A DNA stretch of 64,000 nt. Origin: Coffea arabica (Eukaryota; Streptophyta; Magnoliopsida; Gentianales; Rubiaceae). A program made the position numbers and the translations under genes. The DNA lies in NCBI RefSeq assembly GCF_036785885.1, contig NC_092322.1, positions 16,266,466 through 16,330,465 of the forward strand, given 5' to 3'. Position 1 is the stretch's first letter. Each line of letters begins with the position of its first letter. A model generated the notes under the pieces. That model searched no databases and was not told the DNA's origin. It was given only the letters and a program-made list of their open reading frames with translations. This document shows positions 61,262-64,000 of the stretch, in pieces.

Positions 61262-61797
61262 CCACTTTTGGCTACATGAGCGTGTTATCAGATGTTCGAA
61301 ATACTTTTGAAGATATAAGCTAGTTTTGGAAATTGGGATGATTCCAATTACCCACTGGACATTTCTTGTTTTGAAAATATGTAGATCATTGGGTGTATTT
61401 TTGTTTAGAAATTGATAGAATTATTTTGTATCAGGAGTAAATGCTCATGTGAATTCGAAAATCTGAATGCTACAGGAAACCTAGTTGTATTCCATGTAAA
61501 CCTGGTTTATGTATATTTTGAGTTCACTTGGTTGCATGGCATTTTATTGACTTGGGTTGCATTCGACGTATATCTTGTTTATGTGTTTTATGGTACCGGC
61601 TCAACTCCAGAGTAAACACACTTAGTAATATTGTCTTTCAACCAATAAACACACTTATTGGTTCTTGCTAACAACCAAAGTCTCTTTCTTTTTTGAGTAA
61701 AATATTTTATCTATGTTTATATGTTCCTGGCAGAGATAGCGGTGTGGATGGATGAATTGGACTGTACTAAATTGTTAGTTTATTTGTGCTTGGGCAG

Positions 61798-62104
61798 CCT
61801 GGTTGGTACTTGCACTAGGTGCTCAGGCAAAGCTTGAATTTGTGCCTAGTGCTGCAGAGTATGCATTGCCATTTTCTACTCTTGAAGATGCTCACGTTAG
61901 TATATGTACTATTGGACATTAATTATTCAGTAATTACTTCAAACAGTAATGCAACATGTAAATTACAATAATTGGTATTGTCTTGGTCTTCTTGAAATTC
62001 AGATGGTTGATGAAAAACTTAGAGCATTAGAGCGCCAGAACTTTGGTAAGGACTCTCAAATACGTGTGGTTATTGTGGGATGTGATTACTTTGGAGTTGA
62101 GCTG
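61798..62104 (+). pseudogene. Captured fragment of an NDC1-like NAD(P)H dehydrogenase gene
   Basis: Two exon-like blocks (61798-61895 and 62003-62104) separated by a GT-AG intron encode WLVLALGAQAKLEFVPSAAE-type sequence. They then read ALPFSTLEDA, KLRALERQNFGKDS and VVIVGCDYFGVEL. This matches the middle of plant type II NAD(P)H dehydrogenases of the NDC1 clade (plastid and mitochondrial prenylquinone reduction). The second dinucleotide-binding motif has lost a glycine (GCDYF for GCGYxG). The fragment lacks both ends of the gene and lies inside the Harbinger element, right of ORF1, so it is a captured piece rather than a working gene. Confidence 0.82.
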
Positions 62105-62759
62105 GTATTGGAATGATTTTTCTTAAAAAAAAAAAAAATTAAATAATGAAAACTTTCAATATTAAATGCCAAACGTTATGCTTGTCAGTGCATTAACCAT
62201 CAACAAATAAAATTTTATAAACAATAGAATGGATCAAGTGGTGAAGAAGTGAAGATTGAGATAATCTAATAATTAGTGGTAAACTTGAGTTTCAGCTTAG
62301 CAAAAACACTAGCTGAAACATGTATAATGGCATTTCCGGTCAATATCAAAATCATATGTCAAGAATACCTAAAAGATACTACAAGGACTTGAGGCAATTT
62401 ACATGCATGCAAGAGAATTGAAGTCCAGCAACAAATTTGTTGTATTATTCACCTTGTGGGAATGCATATGCAATTGTTTTAAAATTTGTCTTGTCCAAAT
62501 ATTCTATTTATGGGAACAAGAAAGCTAATTTTTGGACTTTGATTTACAAATAGAAAGGGCAAATATGTAAAGTTGTATTCTCATAAAATTTTTTCTTTCC
62601 AAATCTCTCCAACTCTCAAATAAGGGAAAGATATTTCTTTTCTTTTCTTTCATTAAACTCCCAAACGAAATATGCATCTTTTCCCTTCTCTTCTTTTCTT
62701 TCCTAAGCTATCTTTTCTTTTCTGTTCTCTTCCTTCATAAACTCCCAAACTAAGCCTTA

Positions 62760-64000
62760 GTTAAGGCCCTTAAGCTTCCCTCGTTCAGTCGTTCCATTCC
62801 TTTGAGAGGTGTACGTGTGTTTGGATTTAAGGTCCGTGAGTTTGCCTAGAAGTCAACAATTGTCTTTTGGGTATACTGGTGGAATCACTCGGGTGCATGT
62901 GTTTCTTACAGCTGTTGAAAGAAGATGCCTTGTCTTGAGCGAGAGGCCAATAGTGAAGACCCGTGCCTCCTCCTTGTCCGTTGAGTTGAAAAAACAGAGC
63001 AAAGCCACAAGTTTTCGTTTTCTGCTAGTGTGGTTTTCATCAGCTGTGAAGAAAGAATCAGGCAGCAAAAACGACAACGTCAAGCTCTCCCCTTATCAAC
63101 GTAAATCCACCATCCCTTTACTGCTCCTTTGCTCTCCCTTCAGCTGGTTGATTTAGTTCTTCAAGTCTGGGATGTGAATTCCTTTAGCCATTTGTTGCAT
63201 GCCAGATGTTCGATGAAATGCTCATGTGAAGTTGGATTATATTTACACGACATTTTTGGTGCGGCTAGCTACCCTTTAGGTTGCTTGGAGGGAGGTGAAA
63301 AAAACTCTGGTTATTGAATATTAAATCCATAAGCTGCTTATCACAGTAGTGAATGCAAGAACATGTATTGTGAACCAATGAAATAGTAAGAAGTGATATA
63401 TAACTTCACAACCTTTTAGGTTGTGGAGGGCCAAGAAATTTTGAAGTCATGAAGATTCTTTTTGTATTTTGGGTTTTCTGTTTCGGTAGTTGTGGGGGAG
63501 GGGGAGGGGATAGGGTTGCTCTGTCTTCAGATTTTGTAAAGAAGAGCTTGTACAAGATTCAGTTACCACATAGTCCACATAACTTTGACCCTCTTCCCTG
63601 CCCCATCTGCCAATGCGATGAAAACTAAGAATCAAGTTCAGATGAAGCCACACTAAACACTACGATTATCACATTCCACTCCTATGGGTTGAGATAAAGT
63701 ATGTGCAAATAATTGGGGTTTTCTTTAATAGCTTGGAAATTATTGCTTCAGTGTTGACTATTCAAGTTTAATCTTCGTCCTTTCTGTCATACCACAAGAA
63801 AGTTGGACTTGTTCGCTTCATACATTAGGCACTTTAGGTATCAGATTTAACTTTCTGTGATCAGAGTCCAAGTAATGTTGGTTAACAGATTAGTTTGGAA
63901 ATCTCAAGGGCGTTATAAAAGAAAGGGCAAGCAAGCGAGAAACTTCCATAAGGATAAATTTATTAAACTTCTTGGTGCTTTAAGATTTTAAGTGGATTAA
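62760..64000. other. Right flank: no confident gene
   Basis: A plus-strand ORF (62809-63156, 115 residues) contains a basic SVELKKQSK-TSFRF segment and ends before a GT-rich border (AAC|GTAAAT at about 63102), so it could be the first exon of an unidentified gene. I recognise no domain, and a following exon could not be defined before the window ends. The rest is AT-rich intergenic sequence with a purine-rich tract (63490-63510). Confidence 0.25.

Larger units (their letters stand above)
57342..62756 (+). mobile_element. PIF/Harbinger transposon, apparently complete (5415 bp)
   Basis: The ends GGCTTCATTTGGATAGG (left) and its partner (complement of right end GGCTTAGTTTGGGAGTTT) form a terminal inverted repeat of about 12-40 bp. 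The element is flanked by TTA on both sides (57339-57341 and 62757-62759), the hallmark 3-bp target of this superfamily. Inside are two intact-looking spliced genes, a DDE transposase and a Myb/SANT-like DNA-binding protein, followed by a captured fragment of a host gene. Both ends also carry TTTGGGAGTTTAA-type subterminal repeats. The intact frames, perfect target duplication and matching TIRs mark it as young and possibly mobile. Confidence 0.93.

Noticed and set aside
62809..63156. 5' exon of the NDC1 gene, with Harbinger inserted in NDC1 itself
   Set aside because: The ORF does not resemble the NDC1 N-terminus, and the NDC1 fragment lies inside the element's TTA-flanked ends rather than outside.
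1..64000. CRISPR array, prophage, or bacterial-type defence/toxin island
   Set aside because: The sequence is plant nuclear DNA: spliced genes and plant transposons throughout. The repeats present are tandem, inverted or mobile, without regular repeat-spacer structure.

Overview
This is a gene-poor, AT-rich stretch of a flowering-plant nuclear genome, almost certainly a eudicot; the species cannot be named from the sequence. The evidence is two intron-rich host genes with plant-type domain architecture, long introns with GT-AG borders, and a dense load of plant transposon families (hAT, PIF/Harbinger, Ty3-gypsy LTRs, MITE/foldback repeats) plus endogenous pararetrovirus (Caulimoviridae) debris. 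Nothing looks bacterial: there are no operons, no Shine-Dalgarno-led genes, no CRISPR array, and no tRNA or rRNA gene was recognised.

Layout. 1-5400: intergenic, with three foldback (inverted-repeat) elements and a 134-bp tandem duplication. 5560-15300, plus strand: a copine/RING-type E3 ubiquitin ligase of the RGLG family. Its 11 coding exons splice in frame to 421 residues, and a decayed tandem copy of one exon lies just upstream of the real one. 15450-20860: a near-identical 520-bp direct repeat flanking a rearranged pararetrovirus fragment (antisense movement-protein relic and several copies of a 35S-like promoter/polyA region in both orientations). 21151-21790: a hAT-type MITE with a perfect 8-bp target duplication. 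22719-39911, minus strand: a complete DNA polymerase delta catalytic subunit gene (POLD1). Its 30 coding exons splice to 1083 residues with all exonuclease, polymerase and cysteine motifs; one intron has U12-type signals, and an E2F site lies 70 bp upstream of the ATG. 40231-56170: the largest transposon nest. Two relic copies of an LTR bound a region holding a second pararetrovirus fragment (capsid, zinc knuckle, protease), unassigned ORFs, and a 10-kb hAT element. The hAT holds two related about 1-kb elements, one of which was split by a 4.9-kb solo LTR. 57342-62756: an apparently intact PIF/Harbinger element (TTA target duplication, DDE transposase and Myb/SANT-like protein) that also carries a piece of a host NDC1-like NAD(P)H dehydrogenase gene. 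62760-64000: no confident gene.

The two host genes (a ubiquitin ligase used in hormone/stress signalling and the lagging-strand/repair replicase) have no obvious functional link. The most unusual items are the U12-type intron inside POLD1, the exon-duplication fossil in RGLG, the host-gene fragment inside an intact Harbinger element, the inverted-repeat pararetroviral promoter, and the datable nested-transposon stack. I found no evidence of a novel defence or toxin-type system. All exon coordinates were assembled by eye from splice signals, reading-frame continuity and remembered family sequence, not from transcripts.
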